A stretch of DNA of 42,254 nucleotides from positions 1-42,254 of the forward strand of contig JAKAFU010000014.1 in NCBI GenBank assembly GCA_021825865.1. Direction: 5' to 3'. Positions 8,370-18,427 of the stretch are shown one piece after another. Positions within the stretch are counted from its first letter, which is position 1. Each line of letters begins with the position of its first letter. Under the pieces are notes generated by a model. That model saw nothing but the letters and a program-made list of their open reading frames with translations. It did not search any database and was not told the DNA's origin. The stretch is from a bacterium. Its GTDB lineage: Bacteria; SZUA-79; Acidulodesulfobacterales; Acidulodesulfobacteraceae. Position numbers and translations under genes: made by a program.

Positions 8370-10124
8370 TTAGAAAAATAATAAGGATGAAGATATGCCT
8401 ATGCCCGGTCCTTTAATAGCTTTATCGGAATAAATTCTGTATATTGCCTGATTGAGTTTAAGATTTGCAAAATCATCGGTATCAAATGCGGGCATTTTTT
8501 CCATTGTTTTGCTTGTACCCTGCGATATCGTATTATCATCAGACAATAAACCGCCTATATAGGAGTTAAATCTTGCGCTGTCATCCTGTTCGGTTATATT
8601 TTCGGTAATTTTCGCTTTAAATTCTTTATCGCATATTTTTGACGCTTTTTCTCTTGAATAATCATCGCTCAAAGAAAGCCATACGGAAGACCTGATATTT
8701 CCTATAAGCGAATTAAGCTTTTCTTCTGAGCCAAGTTTTAATTTTAATGAACTATAACTTTGCGTTAGCATTATATTAATGGCTTTAGACTGCCTGCATC
8801 TTGCGAAAAATTCGCTGTCCGATTCAATATCGCCGGACGTTACATAGTTTTGATATTCGTCACATAGAAAAAGCACCGGTCTTGCCGTATTAATCTTATT
8901 ATTTATTACGGCATTATATACCCTGTTAAGCACAGTTCTGAAATAATCAAGCTTGAGCATAATTCCTATAGCGCGTCCGGTCAAACCGTATTGAGATTCC
9001 GGCATCCTCAGAATAATTATTTTCCCTTTATTTATCACTTCTTGAAAACCGGGAAAGTTTAAATCTTTTTCAGGCGCGCAGAATGTTTTCTTGTATAATG
9101 GTTTTATAAAATCTGAACAGACTCTTAATGATTCGCTTTTTATTATTCCTTTTGTTCTTTCATCAAGATTTTTATAATCGCTGCCTGAAAAATAATCTAT
9201 ATACATAATAAGATTGCCTTTGTCGGATTCATTTATTTTTTTTAAATCAATTAATTTTTTTGAATAATTAATAACATTAACCAGTTTTTCTTCGTCGGAT
9301 ATAATTTCATAAACGGCATCTAGCGTTACATATTTGAACGTTATTCTTAAAAGTCCTATTGAACTGGCTAACAAATTAATAGACTTATCTTTCCAGAAAC
9401 TGTCTTGTCTCCCGTCGTTAGAATTTAAATTTTCTAAAACTGAATATAATCTTTCCGCAATTATGGAAACATCTAAATTTGGATAATGTATCGGATTGTA
9501 AAAATATCCCGAACCCGGTTCTATAATAATTATATCGGAAGCTCTTCCATAGTTTTTTATTATATCTGCTGCGGTTTTCCAGAAATCGCCTTTGACATCC
9601 AGAATTAACGCGCCTATTTTTTTATCTTCTTCGTTTTTGCTGCAATTCAGCAGCTGATCTAAAAACGGATATGCGCATGAACTGGTTTTTCCGGTACCTG
9701 TTGAACCTATTATTATAAGTCCTGTATATAATCCGTCTTCGTTTAGCGTCAGCCAGTCGTATTTTTCTTTTCTGCTTCCGTCTTTATTATGTATCTCGCC
9801 GATTACTAATTTTAATTCATTGTCTTTAACAGGCCATAAATACGTATTAGTATTCTGCGCAATTTTTTTTATTTTTTTCTTTTTTGCCGGTTTTAAATAA
9901 ATATATTTGTTGTAGATTATATTTGAAAGCGAATAAGCCGAAAAAAACCACATAGTCAAAGGCAAAAATATTAAGACTAATTTTACGCCGTTAAAATAAT
10001 AAAAATAATAATTTAAATCTTTATTTGAAAAAAAACCTGAAAATATGAACAGATAGCAGATTTCTATAATAAATATAAAAAATGAAATAATAAGTTTGAA
10101 TGCCAAAATTTTATTTTTATTCAT
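8370..10124 (-). CDS. virD4: VirD4/TraG-type coupling ATPase
   Basis: Coupling proteins recruit DNA or protein substrates to the T4SS channel and energise transfer at the inner membrane. Two N-terminal membrane segments (about residues 9-32 and 47-64) precede the cytosolic ATPase. Walker A is GSTGTGKTSS at about 140-149. LILDVKGDFW follows near 175, then the Walker B region PVLFLCDEYQNY near 420 with the TraG-typical ARCRQSKAINIMLTQS. The length of 584 residues suits the family. A coupling protein often implies conjugation, but no relaxase gene is seen here, so the substrate may be protein or DNA encoded elsewhere. Confidence 0.92.
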   Translation of the reverse strand: MNKNKILAFKLIISFFIFIIEICYLFIFSGFFSNKDLNYYFYYFNGVKLVLIFLPLTMWFFSAYSLSNIIYNKYIYLKPAKKKKIKKIAQNTNTYLWPVKDNELKLVIGEIHNKDGSRKEKYDWLTLNEDGLYTGLIIIGSTGTGKTSSCAYPFLDQLLNCSKNEEDKKIGALILDVKGDFWKTAADIIKNYGRASDIIIIEPGSGYFYNPIHYPNLDVSIIAERLYSVLENLNSNDGRQDSFWKDKSINLLASSIGLLRITFKYVTLDAVYEIISDEEKLVNVINYSKKLIDLKKINESDKGNLIMYIDYFSGSDYKNLDERTKGIIKSESLRVCSDFIKPLYKKTFCAPEKDLNFPGFQEVINKGKIIILRMPESQYGLTGRAIGIMLKLDYFRTVLNRVYNAVINNKINTARPVLFLCDEYQNYVTSGDIESDSEFFARCRQSKAINIMLTQSYSSLKLKLGSEEKLNSLIGNIRSSVWLSLSDDYSREKASKICDKEFKAKITENITEQDDSARFNSYIGGLLSDDNTISQGTSKTMEKMPAFDTDDFANLKLNQAIYRIYSDKAIKGPGIGISSSLLFF

Positions 10125-10272
10125 TTGCTTTTGCGCTAAGCAATCAAGGATAAATGCCGATTATTTTCTTTTATTTAAAGATAGAATTAAAATGAATACT
10201 CAAAAAATTATTTTTATCGCAAGTAAAAATGCCGTTTCTTTTCTTTTATTTAGAAATAAAACACTGCCGATA

Positions 10273-11184
10273 TCAATTAATGGAGAAATTATACAAATGC
10301 TTATTAATTATGGCTTTAACCGTTCTTATATCCGAATAGTATGTCCACATAGACGATTCTATAGCCCTTATATCGTTTTCAGAAACGTATAATCTGTCTT
10401 CAAGCATGGCCTTTGCCTTTATAATTTTCACCGTATCGCGCCACCTCCGGTCGGAAACTATTACCTGCCTGTTTTTTAATTCTTCCCTGATGCCGAAAAT
10501 TAAATTATAAATATTTTCCCCTATATTTATTTTCCGTAAAGCTGTGATTATTTTCTTTAGTTCATCTAATGTTAAATTTATATTGCCGGATGAATATTCT
10601 TCGCTGAGTTTCAGCAGTTTCTTAAAATTATCCTCCCTTGCTATAGGCAGCACTTCTTTTCTTAATAAAAATCTGTCATATAAAGGCAGTAAATTAGAAG
10701 AAACAGTTCTGTCGGGCTTTTCATTAGAAGTTGCGAATAAACTGATAAGAGGTATATTTACAGGTTCAGGATTATATAATATTCTTTCGTTCATTATTGA
10801 CAATAGCGAATTAAGCGTTGATGTTTTGCCCTTAAAAAATTCGTCGATTAGCACAATCTCGCATTTATCTATACCATTGCCTTTATTTAAGGGGTTATCG
10901 GACAACAAATCATTTATTTCAGTGTGCGGGGTCATTTGATAATCAAACAATTTCATTCCGTTTATATGTTTTGTTAAAGCTTTTAATATAGCAGTTTTGG
11001 CAAGCCCGGGTTCGCCAATGAGAATCATATGCTGTTTGGCGATAATTGAAATTAAAATTGATTCTATAAGTTCATATCTTTCAAAAAAATATGCATCAAG
11101 ATTTCCTATTATAGAAATTATTTTTTCTCTTGCGCCGTCAATATCATCATAACTGTTAATATCTGTGTTTAAAAATCCGTTCAT
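10273..11184 (-). CDS. RavA/MoxR-family AAA+ ATPase inside the T4SS operon
   Basis: MoxR AAA+ proteins act as chaperone-like remodelling ATPases, often with a VWA-domain partner. Walker A is GEPGLAKT at residues 57-64, Walker B is EIVLIDEFFKGK near 109-120, and sensor 1 is in LFATSNEKPD near 149-158. The segment LYDRFLLRKEV resembles the RavA subfamily, as does the overall length of 303. It lies between virB10 (40 bases upstream) and virD4 (148 bases downstream) on the same strand. No VWA gene such as viaA is in the window. MoxR proteins are not standard T4SS parts. It may assist assembly or stand in for the missing VirB11 ATPase; that role is inference. Confidence 0.9.
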   Translation of the reverse strand: MNGFLNTDINSYDDIDGAREKIISIIGNLDAYFFERYELIESILISIIAKQHMILIGEPGLAKTAILKALTKHINGMKLFDYQMTPHTEINDLLSDNPLNKGNGIDKCEIVLIDEFFKGKTSTLNSLLSIMNERILYNPEPVNIPLISLFATSNEKPDRTVSSNLLPLYDRFLLRKEVLPIAREDNFKKLLKLSEEYSSGNINLTLDELKKIITALRKINIGENIYNLIFGIREELKNRQVIVSDRRWRDTVKIIKAKAMLEDRLYVSENDIRAIESSMWTYYSDIRTVKAIINKHLYNFSIN

Positions 11185-11224
11185 AGCAGTTTTATTTCAA
11201 AAATAATAAATTAACATTAATTAA

Positions 11225-12649
11225 TTAATTGCGCACCGCTCTCAAAAATATAACTTTTATCGGTGTTCCTTCAGGTAAAGTAATAGTCGTCTGCTGCGCC
11301 AATGACGCCATGGAATCCAAACCGTTTTGAGCCTGATTTAATTCATTCTGTGCAACATTTTGTCTTATCTGGTTTTGAAAAGTATAAGGATTTGAAGAAT
11401 TTACGGCGGAACCTCCTCCTGTAAACATTGCGGCTGCGCCCACTACCCCCTGAGCTAACGATGTCAGCGCATTCGCTTCATAATGATGATGAACATTCCC
11501 CTTTACGCCTCCGGAACCGTTCGGCATCATAGCTATGGCGTCTATATTCAGCGATGAACCGTCTGTTTTAATTATTCTGTTGAAATGTATATTAAGTCTG
11601 TTTATAGAATGTTTTATACTGACCATCCCAAAAAATTTATCGCCTTTTTTTAAAAACTGTTTATTTTTGTAATAATATGCGTTTGACAAAATTGCTATTA
11701 CCGGAACCTCGGTATTATATGAAAATATCTTATATTTAATATATGCGTTGACGACTGTTCCTATCGGTATCGCTGCTGCTGCCGGACTGTTTCGGATATT
11801 ATTATAATTAGTGTTTCCTTCGTCTTCTTTTTTATAAAAGTTAAAATTGCCGTTCATAATATTATTTTTAAACTGTTTATTTTTTTTCAATCCTCTTTCG
11901 CTGTTTAAAATTAATTCTTTATAACTTTGTTTAATAAAAACTACAATTTTTTTATTTATAGGCAATAAATTTTTTTTAACTGCTCTATTTTTATTTTGCC
12001 GATATTCATTATTCTTCAATTTTTTTAGCATTTCCATTTCTTTATAAAATTTTTTGCTGAATTTTCTGTTGTGTTCAGCCGGTTTATTTATTTTATTGCC
12101 GGAACCGTAATTAAATATGCGGGGGGAAAATCTTTTTTTATAATTTATAGTTTTATTTGTATAACCGTTTGCTTTTCCTGTTTCATTAGTAGGTTTCAGT
12201 TCAGACTTGTTAAAATATAAAAATTTGAACATAATAAAAAGCGCTATAATTATTCCTGTTATAATTATTATTCCGTTAAACGATTTTAAAAATGTAAATT
12301 TGCCGGTTTTATTTTTTAATTCCGGTGCAGAATTATATATATTATTTTCTGCTGTCGCATCTCCGCCGGCTGCCGAAGCTTCCCGTATTTCATTGAACGA
12401 TATATGGTGATTATTATCCGTTGATGCATCTTCAGCTGCCGAACTGCGGGCTGCAGATGTTTTGCGTGCATTATCATCATCGCTGTTATTATCATTATCG
12501 TCATCATCGTCATAAACATCGTAATCAACGTCATTACCGGCGTCATTACAGTCATCATCGCCGCATTTCTTATTTTTTGCATTTAGCTGTTCCTCATAAT
12601 TTAGCTGTTCCTCGGAGATAATGTGAGGATTATTTAATTCATCATCCAT
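11225..12649 (-). CDS. virB10: VirB10/TrbI-type T4SS protein
   Basis: VirB10 spans both membranes and links the inner-membrane ATPases to the outer-membrane pore. The N-terminal 130 residues are cytosolic, with a striking acidic Asp/Asn tract near residues 35-62. One membrane helix follows (GIIIITGIIIALFIMFKFLY, about 133-153 by pattern), then a Lys-rich linker. The C-terminal domain shows the typical order: TVVNAYIKYKIFSYNTEVPV, GDKFFGMVSI, an Ala/Gly-rich stretch around AQGVVGAAAMF (probably the pore-forming helical region), and the final strand TLPEGTPIKVIF. Length 474 is normal. It follows virB8 by 7 bases. Confidence 0.9.
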   Translation of the reverse strand: MDDELNNPHIISEEQLNYEEQLNAKNKKCGDDDCNDAGNDVDYDVYDDDDDNDNNSDDDNARKTSAARSSAAEDASTDNNHHISFNEIREASAAGGDATAENNIYNSAPELKNKTGKFTFLKSFNGIIIITGIIIALFIMFKFLYFNKSELKPTNETGKANGYTNKTINYKKRFSPRIFNYGSGNKINKPAEHNRKFSKKFYKEMEMLKKLKNNEYRQNKNRAVKKNLLPINKKIVVFIKQSYKELILNSERGLKKNKQFKNNIMNGNFNFYKKEDEGNTNYNNIRNSPAAAAIPIGTVVNAYIKYKIFSYNTEVPVIAILSNAYYYKNKQFLKKGDKFFGMVSIKHSINRLNIHFNRIIKTDGSSLNIDAIAMMPNGSGGVKGNVHHHYEANALTSLAQGVVGAAAMFTGGGSAVNSSNPYTFQNQIRQNVAQNELNQAQNGLDSMASLAQQTTITLPEGTPIKVIFLRAVRN

Positions 12650-12656
12650 TTTATTG

Positions 12657-13301
12657 CTACGCTCCGCCTAATTTTAATGTATTGAAATATACTACTTTTA
12701 AACCGAAAGGATATTGAATGCTTCTTTGTACTCTTTTTAATATCAGCTTATCTTCATAAGCTGCGCTGCTTTCAATATTTGAATTTGAATTAGCTCTTAC
12801 TGTTCTTATTATATAAAGCTTTAATTCATCGTGATTCACCGTCTGCCTTATAAGTTTAATTTTCTTATATTTAATCACGGAAGAAATATTAGCCTTTTCC
12901 ATTTTTTGTATAAACTTTTCTCTTATAATCATTTTTAGCGTATTTTCTCCATAAGATTTGCTCATTTTATTTAATGCTCTTGAAAGCTGCGTTTTAATAG
13001 TTATAGAATTAAATCCTGTAAATTCTCTTATAAAAGTTTTTGAAAAATAGACTATTTCGCCCATGCCTACACTGTTATTAAAAGGCAGATCTCTTAATAT
13101 CTTTGCGCTGCCTGCTTCAGAAACCCTTATAACAACCGGAACTCTGTTGATTTTATAAGTGAAATAAGCAGTAAAAAGAGCAACAGAGGTAATGATAGTC
13201 ATTAATACTATTACAATTTTTAAAGTAGTATTCTGGGCATTAAGGTCGCCCCATATTTCATAAAAGAATCTATTTTCGTTTTTTTTATTATCAAGATACA
13301 A
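12657..13301 (-). CDS. virB8: VirB8/TraE-type inner-membrane T4SS protein
   Basis: This 214-residue protein has a short cytosolic N-terminus containing the WGDLNAQN segment, one membrane helix at about residues 27-49 (IVIVLMTIITSVALFTAYFTY) and a periplasmic domain of about 160 residues. That layout and size match VirB8/TraE, which nucleate assembly of the T4SS. The start is TTG with AGGT 7 bases upstream, and the gene overlaps the end of virB6 by 11 bases, supporting translational coupling. Sequence similarity within this family is weak, so position between virB6 and virB10 carries much of the assignment. Confidence 0.82.
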   Translation of the reverse strand: MYLDNKKNENRFFYEIWGDLNAQNTTLKIVIVLMTIITSVALFTAYFTYKINRVPVVIRVSEAGSAKILRDLPFNNSVGMGEIVYFSKTFIREFTGFNSITIKTQLSRALNKMSKSYGENTLKMIIREKFIQKMEKANISSVIKYKKIKLIRQTVNHDELKLYIIRTVRANSNSNIESSAAYEDKLILKRVQRSIQYPFGLKVVYFNTLKLGGA

Positions 13302-14421
13302 TTGCTTTACCTGCCGTTATTAAAGTTTGTTTTATACCGGAATGATATCTGTCGCCTAATCCGTCAAAAATTTTTCCTATTAAAAAAGGCACTGAAACCG
13401 AAATTGATATCATTACCGTAAAAATAACAATATCTTCCGCAAAAGTGAACAGCCCTAATATCTGGCCTAATCCCGTTCCTGTAGATTGCATATTTGCGGA
13501 CATTATTTTTCCCAGCATAGTAAAAAAAATTAACTGCTCAAGACCAGTCGCTACACCCCAGAATGAGATTTCAACAAAGAGTTTCAGCCATTTTGAAAAA
13601 ACTCCTTTGGTATAAGGGATTATTTCAAATCCTATAATTATCGGAAATATTGAAAACAGCAGTCCTAGTATAACAAGCTGTATTAATGCCATAAAAAGCT
13701 GAATTCCCACATATAATATATTAAAAATGAACCAAAATATTCCCATTAAAACCGCGCCTGTCAGTGCGTGCAGAGCACCGGCAAACCACGATACCGGATT
13801 AAGATTCCAGCCTTTTTGCACGGAAGCCGTTCCGTTTGACGATATTGTAGGCAGCGATACCGAATGGAGACTTTTAACAATCGATGAATTTATCTGCGAT
13901 ACATTTTGACCTATACTGTATATATTCAATTTAATGATATAAAGCTGAATTTTATCGGCTAACGATAAAATATCCTGGGCAAAATTTGATAAACCGGCTG
14001 ATTTCCATGATAAAAAAGCGGCTGCTATTAATGCGGTTTTAAGAAACAGACCGTAGTAATTTGCCGATTGTCCGGTTAATTCTAATTTATAGGATTCCCA
14101 TAAAGAAAATACGATACCGGAAGCAAATAAAAAATAGAACAGATATGTCGTCAGCTGCACCAGACTCGAGTTTTTATTCAGCGCATCAGGAATAGAATCT
14201 ATTGACAGGATGGTTAAATCTTCCCCGTTGTTTAATTTCGAAATAGACAGCGATGATGAATTTAATTTAGAGCTATTCAAATTAGAACCGGAATTAGACA
14301 CTGAACCTGTTCCGGAACTGCCGCCGGCTGTCAAAGCCATTGCGATTCCGGTATTCAAAAATTCTGCCGTGCAAAAACATACGGCGGCAATCATGAAAAT
14401 TGAGAAATATTTTTTTATCAT
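13291..14421 (-). CDS. virB6: VirB6/TrbL-type polytopic T4SS protein
   Basis: The 376-residue protein begins with a signal-like segment and a Ser/Gly/Asn-rich stretch (about residues 32-65). At least five hydrophobic helices follow, for example at 90-108, 127-140, 217-260 and 325-345. This is the layout of TrbL/VirB6, the inner-membrane channel component. The Ser-rich region before the first conserved helix is typical of TrbL. It overlaps virB8 by 11 bases and starts 37 bases after the VirB5-like gene, so it sits firmly inside the operon. Confidence 0.85.
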   Translation of the reverse strand: MIKKYFSIFMIAAVCFCTAEFLNTGIAMALTAGGSSGTGSVSNSGSNLNSSKLNSSSLSISKLNNGEDLTILSIDSIPDALNKNSSLVQLTTYLFYFLFASGIVFSLWESYKLELTGQSANYYGLFLKTALIAAAFLSWKSAGLSNFAQDILSLADKIQLYIIKLNIYSIGQNVSQINSSIVKSLHSVSLPTISSNGTASVQKGWNLNPVSWFAGALHALTGAVLMGIFWFIFNILYVGIQLFMALIQLVILGLLFSIFPIIIGFEIIPYTKGVFSKWLKLFVEISFWGVATGLEQLIFFTMLGKIMSANMQSTGTGLGQILGLFTFAEDIVIFTVMISISVSVPFLIGKIFDGLGDRYHSGIKQTLITAGKAIVS

Positions 14422-14458
14422 AATATTTTCTAATATGTATTGTTTAGATGTTTAATGT

Positions 14459-15610
14459 TTATAATGTAGTGTCATTGTAAAAATTTAAATTTGGTTCATT
14501 GCTATTTTGCTCCATAAGTGAAGCGCCTATGTGCTCTTTTTTTATTTCTGAGGCAGATTTAGACAATTCAAGCTGCTTAAGCTGACTTTCAATATATCCC
14601 ATGTTCTTCAAATTAGCCGCATTTTCCTCTGCTATTAACGTCAGCACCGAACTCTGATAAGTATAGTAATTGCTGCTGTTTCCTAATGCGCCGCCAGCAA
14701 TTTCGTTTTCAAATCCATCCCCTTCCAATTCTGCTTTGTGCGCTCTTGCGGATGATATACCGGCATTATAAATATCAGATGCAGCGACATTACTTTCAAA
14801 CCCGTTTACATAATCCATACAATTTTGAGCCGCCGCTCCATCGTTAGAACCGCCGGAAGCGCTTCCGCTGTCCGTTAAATCCGGCTGGCAATTATAATTT
14901 ATAGAATTAACAGGTACCGCAGAAGTTATGCCGTCAGAGTTTAATATCAATGAATTTGCAAGACTTTGCGCGCTTCCCGATAAATCTTCTTTATTATGAG
15001 ATTCTCCGGAAACTATCTGCTGTATGCTGCCGTAAGAAGTATTCTGCAAAGAATTAAACGCGTTATTTTCTGAATTGATATTATCTTCTATTGAACCTGC
15101 CGGCTCGGTATTAACGGAAACGTCATTTGAGGTTAATCCCTGAGGTATCTGATTGAATGCGCTTTTAATCCGGCTGTTTAACGTATTTAAATTATTAATA
15201 GTATTTTGAACGGAGTCGGCTATATGCGTTAATTTATCATAATTTATAATAATATTCTGCTCAGCTTCCTGCATTTCAGATTCTGCAGCCGTAAGCGATT
15301 CAAATGATTGAAGAGCCTGCCCTATTCCAATTCCGGGAGTGGCAACCGGCATACCTGCAGATTGAGCGGAAGATGCTGCATTTCCGACTGTACTCATTAC
15401 CTCTGAGGCAGCGGAAGCAACTGAATTAATCTGACTTGTGATTAAACTCATGTCAGGCAGCGGCAAACCCAATGCATATGCTGTCTGAACGCAGATATAC
15501 CCCGACAAAACAATGGCGGAAACCGATAAGACAATTTTTTTAGAATTTAATTTAAAATTTTTAAAATTTCCGTTGAAAATTTTCTTATGATTTATAAACT
15601 CTGCAAACAT
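14459..15610 (-). CDS. VirB5/TrbJ-like periplasmic helical protein
   Basis: This 383-residue protein has a signal segment at about residues 27-47 (KKIVLSVSAIVLSGYICVQT, then AYA). The mature part is Ala/Ser/Asn-rich, with long predicted helices, a Ser/Gly-rich middle and a C-terminal helical stretch around YIESQLKQLELSKSASEIKK. Such helical exported proteins between virB4 and virB6 are VirB5/TrbJ, a minor pilus component. GGAGGT lies 8 bases before the ATG. Direct sequence similarity to VirB5 is weak, so the name rests on gene order, secretion signal and helical character. Confidence 0.7.
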   Translation of the reverse strand: MFAEFINHKKIFNGNFKNFKLNSKKIVLSVSAIVLSGYICVQTAYALGLPLPDMSLITSQINSVASAASEVMSTVGNAASSAQSAGMPVATPGIGIGQALQSFESLTAAESEMQEAEQNIIINYDKLTHIADSVQNTINNLNTLNSRIKSAFNQIPQGLTSNDVSVNTEPAGSIEDNINSENNAFNSLQNTSYGSIQQIVSGESHNKEDLSGSAQSLANSLILNSDGITSAVPVNSINYNCQPDLTDSGSASGGSNDGAAAQNCMDYVNGFESNVAASDIYNAGISSARAHKAELEGDGFENEIAGGALGNSSNYYTYQSSVLTLIAEENAANLKNMGYIESQLKQLELSKSASEIKKEHIGASLMEQNSNEPNLNFYNDTTL

Positions 15611-15714
15611 GAATATATACCTCCATATTTAAATTAGTTCAGTTTAGTATGCATTCTATAATAATCCGCATAATCCTTATCAGCCGGTATATGATATATT
15701 TAATAACAAAGTGT

Positions 15715-15731
15715 TCTGTTTATAAAACAGA
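15715..15731. other. Small hairpin between virB4 and the VirB5-like gene
   Basis: TCTGTTT and AAACAGA form a perfect 7-bp stem around ATA. It sits in the 170-base gap between the VirB5-like start and the virB4 stop. No T-run follows on either strand, so it is not a clear terminator. It might stabilise or mark processing of the transcript. Confidence 0.35.
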
Positions 15732-15780
15732 CAAATATATAATCGCATGATTTATTTATTTTTCGTTTTCGGTTTACGGT

Positions 15781-18348
15781 TTACTTTAAACCGTACGGAC
15801 CATTTGGATATTCGGATGCTAAAACTTCAAGTCTTTCTCTTAACGTTTTACCTGGGTATTGAGCCGCGATTTTATTTTCCAGTTCTTCATCTTCCGATGA
15901 TTTACAGTATAGCCAGTATTCAAAAGGGTCAGGCTTATTCATAATAACCGCTGCATCTTTTCCAAACTTTAGAAAATATTCGGCATAATGCCCTTTAACC
16001 ACTTTTAGATTTTTTACTGTTTCAATTTCTTTTTTGCCTAATCCGCAAATCCTTAAATCATCGGGGGAAACATCTGCATCAAGCTGACAGAAGATTTTAA
16101 CGGTAGAATTTTCAATTATACTTTTTCCTGCATTTCCGGTCTTTAAAAGGTCTGACGGTTCCTGAGTTATGCTCCATACCAACGACCCCCATTTTGCCGA
16201 TGTTTTATATAAATGCATAATCAGCTCCGCTATTTTAGGGTCGTTCATAAATTCCCAGCATTCGTCGTAAAAGAAAAATACCCTGGCATTTTTGTTGTAC
16301 ATTTTTTTAAAGGATAAATTTTTTATTACGGCAAAGACTATTTTTTGTAAATCTTCATGTCCTTTTAATTTTTGCAGGTCAAAAATAACTATTTTATTAT
16401 CCATATTTAAACCGCCTTTTCTATTTAGCAAAATACTATACGGAGAGCTTATATCCGTCCATTGAAAAAGATTTTTACCCATTTCCATGGCCCTTCTTTT
16501 GTCTTCGGCGTCTCTTGCCTCGTTATAATTAAATAAAACATTATTAATATCGGAAATAATCGGCATGTCATCTTCATCTTTTATGTAATCGTACGATGCC
16601 TGTATAGCCCTTGCAATAATCGTTTTATCATTCGGCGACAAACTTCTGTCCGGTTCTGCCATAATACCTATTATTCCTATTAAAAAAACCATAATATCGG
16701 GGTTAAATATTTCTTCCCCGCCAATATGTTTAATAACATATTTTTTTGGAGGAAAAGGATTCAAAGAGTATGTGCCGTCCATATCAATTTCAAAATAGTC
16801 GCCGTCAAAGAGCCTGCAGAATTTTCTGTATGTGCCTCCTATGTCAACCCCGATAATATGATAATTATCGCCTGATAAAAAAAAGTTAGATAAAAATCCG
16901 TTCAGCATAAACCCCTTGCCGCTTCTGGTTTTTCCAAAGATAACGCCATGTTTTGAAGGCAATCTGTTATTATATAAATCTAAATTGACCGGCTCCGACC
17001 TGTTATTTTTTAACGGTATGGAGCAATTTTCAGTTCCTCCGAATCCTTTATGCAGCGGAAAGAATGAAGCTGCAGCAGGAGAAAGCAGAGTTTTAAATCT
17101 TCTGTTGAAAAAAGACTGCCCCGGAAAAAATGATAAAAATAAATTATGATGTTCCATATTGTCTATTATTCCTTCCATAAAATTAAAATCTTTAAACGAC
17201 TGCAGGATTTTCAAAGACATATAGTCCAATTCCCGTAAACTTTTAGATTTTATTCTGGCGCACAAAGATATATTGACGGCCTTTTTTTGTAATTTTGATA
17301 TTTCGGCTAAAAACTCATCCATCTGGGATGTTATATTTGTCCCTTTATGGTCAACATAGCCGCCGTTGACGGCATCTGTTAAACTTGCTTTAATATTTCT
17401 TTCAGACTGAATTTTATTAACGATTTTTTCCTGCTCAGGTATATTAAAAGAGACCTGAATGTCAAACGGAAAAAATTTTTTTACATCATTTGATTCCAAA
17501 TTAAGTATTTTTGCTATGCCGAATGAATCAGTCTGCGAAGGAAGTTTATGCATATTAATAAATTTAAAGTAATAGCCGTCAATATAAAAATATTCTTTAT
17601 TTATTTCTGCAGGTGAAAATATTAGAGAACTTCTGAATGTTGCTTCATTCGGTATATTCTTATAAAACGGAGCGTCAATATGCAGAGCTCTTTGCGGATT
17701 AAGTTCGTTATAAAAATAATCAACTAATTCCTGATTAGACATTCTTTTTATTTTTATATTTAATCTTGCAGAAAAAAAACTTAAATTATTTTCAATATTT
17801 TCCATTTTTTTTAACATATACTCAAACTCTTTCTCTGCGCGGGCTCTTGAGTTTTTATTAAGCGCATCTTTTGGTTTAGCCGCAATCAGATTGGCTGCAA
17901 ATTGCGATAATCTTGAAAATAAATTTATATTATTGACAATGCCGGGTTTAAAACCGGATATTGTGCAAAAAAGAAATATATCTATTTTTTTAATTAATTC
18001 TGTATTAAGTGATTTAATCTTTTTTTCTTTTATAAATAAATATTTTTTAGGTGGGTGTGAATTATTTATATAATTTGATATAAAATTTTCGTCAGAATCT
18101 GATATTTTATATATCCATTGAAGCGAGATATCTTCGTTTAATAAATTTAATAAAATATCGTTAATATATGCAGTATCGTTAATTATTTCATCATTTGCCA
18201 GAAAATAATCGAATCCCTGTACGGCGAACCCGACGGTCAACGAACCGTCTATGCCGACAATAGTATCTTTAAATATGCTTAATAGATTGATATAATTATT
18301 TAAAGAATCATACTGATTTTGTTTTTTTAAAATATTATTTATTAACAT
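15781..18348 (-). CDS. virB4: VirB4/TraC-family T4SS ATPase
   Basis: VirB4 is the most conserved T4SS ATPase and drives pilus assembly and substrate transport at the inner membrane. The 855-residue length is typical. An N-terminal domain of about 450 residues precedes Walker A at 472-479 (GKTRSGKG). VDIGGTYRKFCRLF follows, then SLNPFPP, and the Walker B region VFFFYDECWEF is near residue 695. Next comes SITQEPSDLL, the Gln/Glu motif usual in VirB4 proteins. It follows the VirB3-like gene by 79 bases. The P-loop has Gly at the position where Ser/Thr is usual, a small deviation. Confidence 0.93.
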   Translation of the reverse strand: MLINNILKKQNQYDSLNNYINLLSIFKDTIVGIDGSLTVGFAVQGFDYFLANDEIINDTAYINDILLNLLNEDISLQWIYKISDSDENFISNYINNSHPPKKYLFIKEKKIKSLNTELIKKIDIFLFCTISGFKPGIVNNINLFSRLSQFAANLIAAKPKDALNKNSRARAEKEFEYMLKKMENIENNLSFFSARLNIKIKRMSNQELVDYFYNELNPQRALHIDAPFYKNIPNEATFRSSLIFSPAEINKEYFYIDGYYFKFINMHKLPSQTDSFGIAKILNLESNDVKKFFPFDIQVSFNIPEQEKIVNKIQSERNIKASLTDAVNGGYVDHKGTNITSQMDEFLAEISKLQKKAVNISLCARIKSKSLRELDYMSLKILQSFKDFNFMEGIIDNMEHHNLFLSFFPGQSFFNRRFKTLLSPAAASFFPLHKGFGGTENCSIPLKNNRSEPVNLDLYNNRLPSKHGVIFGKTRSGKGFMLNGFLSNFFLSGDNYHIIGVDIGGTYRKFCRLFDGDYFEIDMDGTYSLNPFPPKKYVIKHIGGEEIFNPDIMVFLIGIIGIMAEPDRSLSPNDKTIIARAIQASYDYIKDEDDMPIISDINNVLFNYNEARDAEDKRRAMEMGKNLFQWTDISSPYSILLNRKGGLNMDNKIVIFDLQKLKGHEDLQKIVFAVIKNLSFKKMYNKNARVFFFYDECWEFMNDPKIAELIMHLYKTSAKWGSLVWSITQEPSDLLKTGNAGKSIIENSTVKIFCQLDADVSPDDLRICGLGKKEIETVKNLKVVKGHYAEYFLKFGKDAAVIMNKPDPFEYWLYCKSSEDEELENKIAAQYPGKTLRERLEVLASEYPNGPYGLK

Positions 18349-18427
18349 ATTTTATTATTCTATTTATTGATTTAATATTAAATGTTATCTGTTAATTAAG
18401 TTATTTTTTTGTTTATTTTTTTAAACA

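Noticed and set aside
12316-12621. Met/Thr-rich and His-rich ORFs across the acidic tract of virB10
   Set aside because: They are other-frame readings of the Asp/Asn codon tract.
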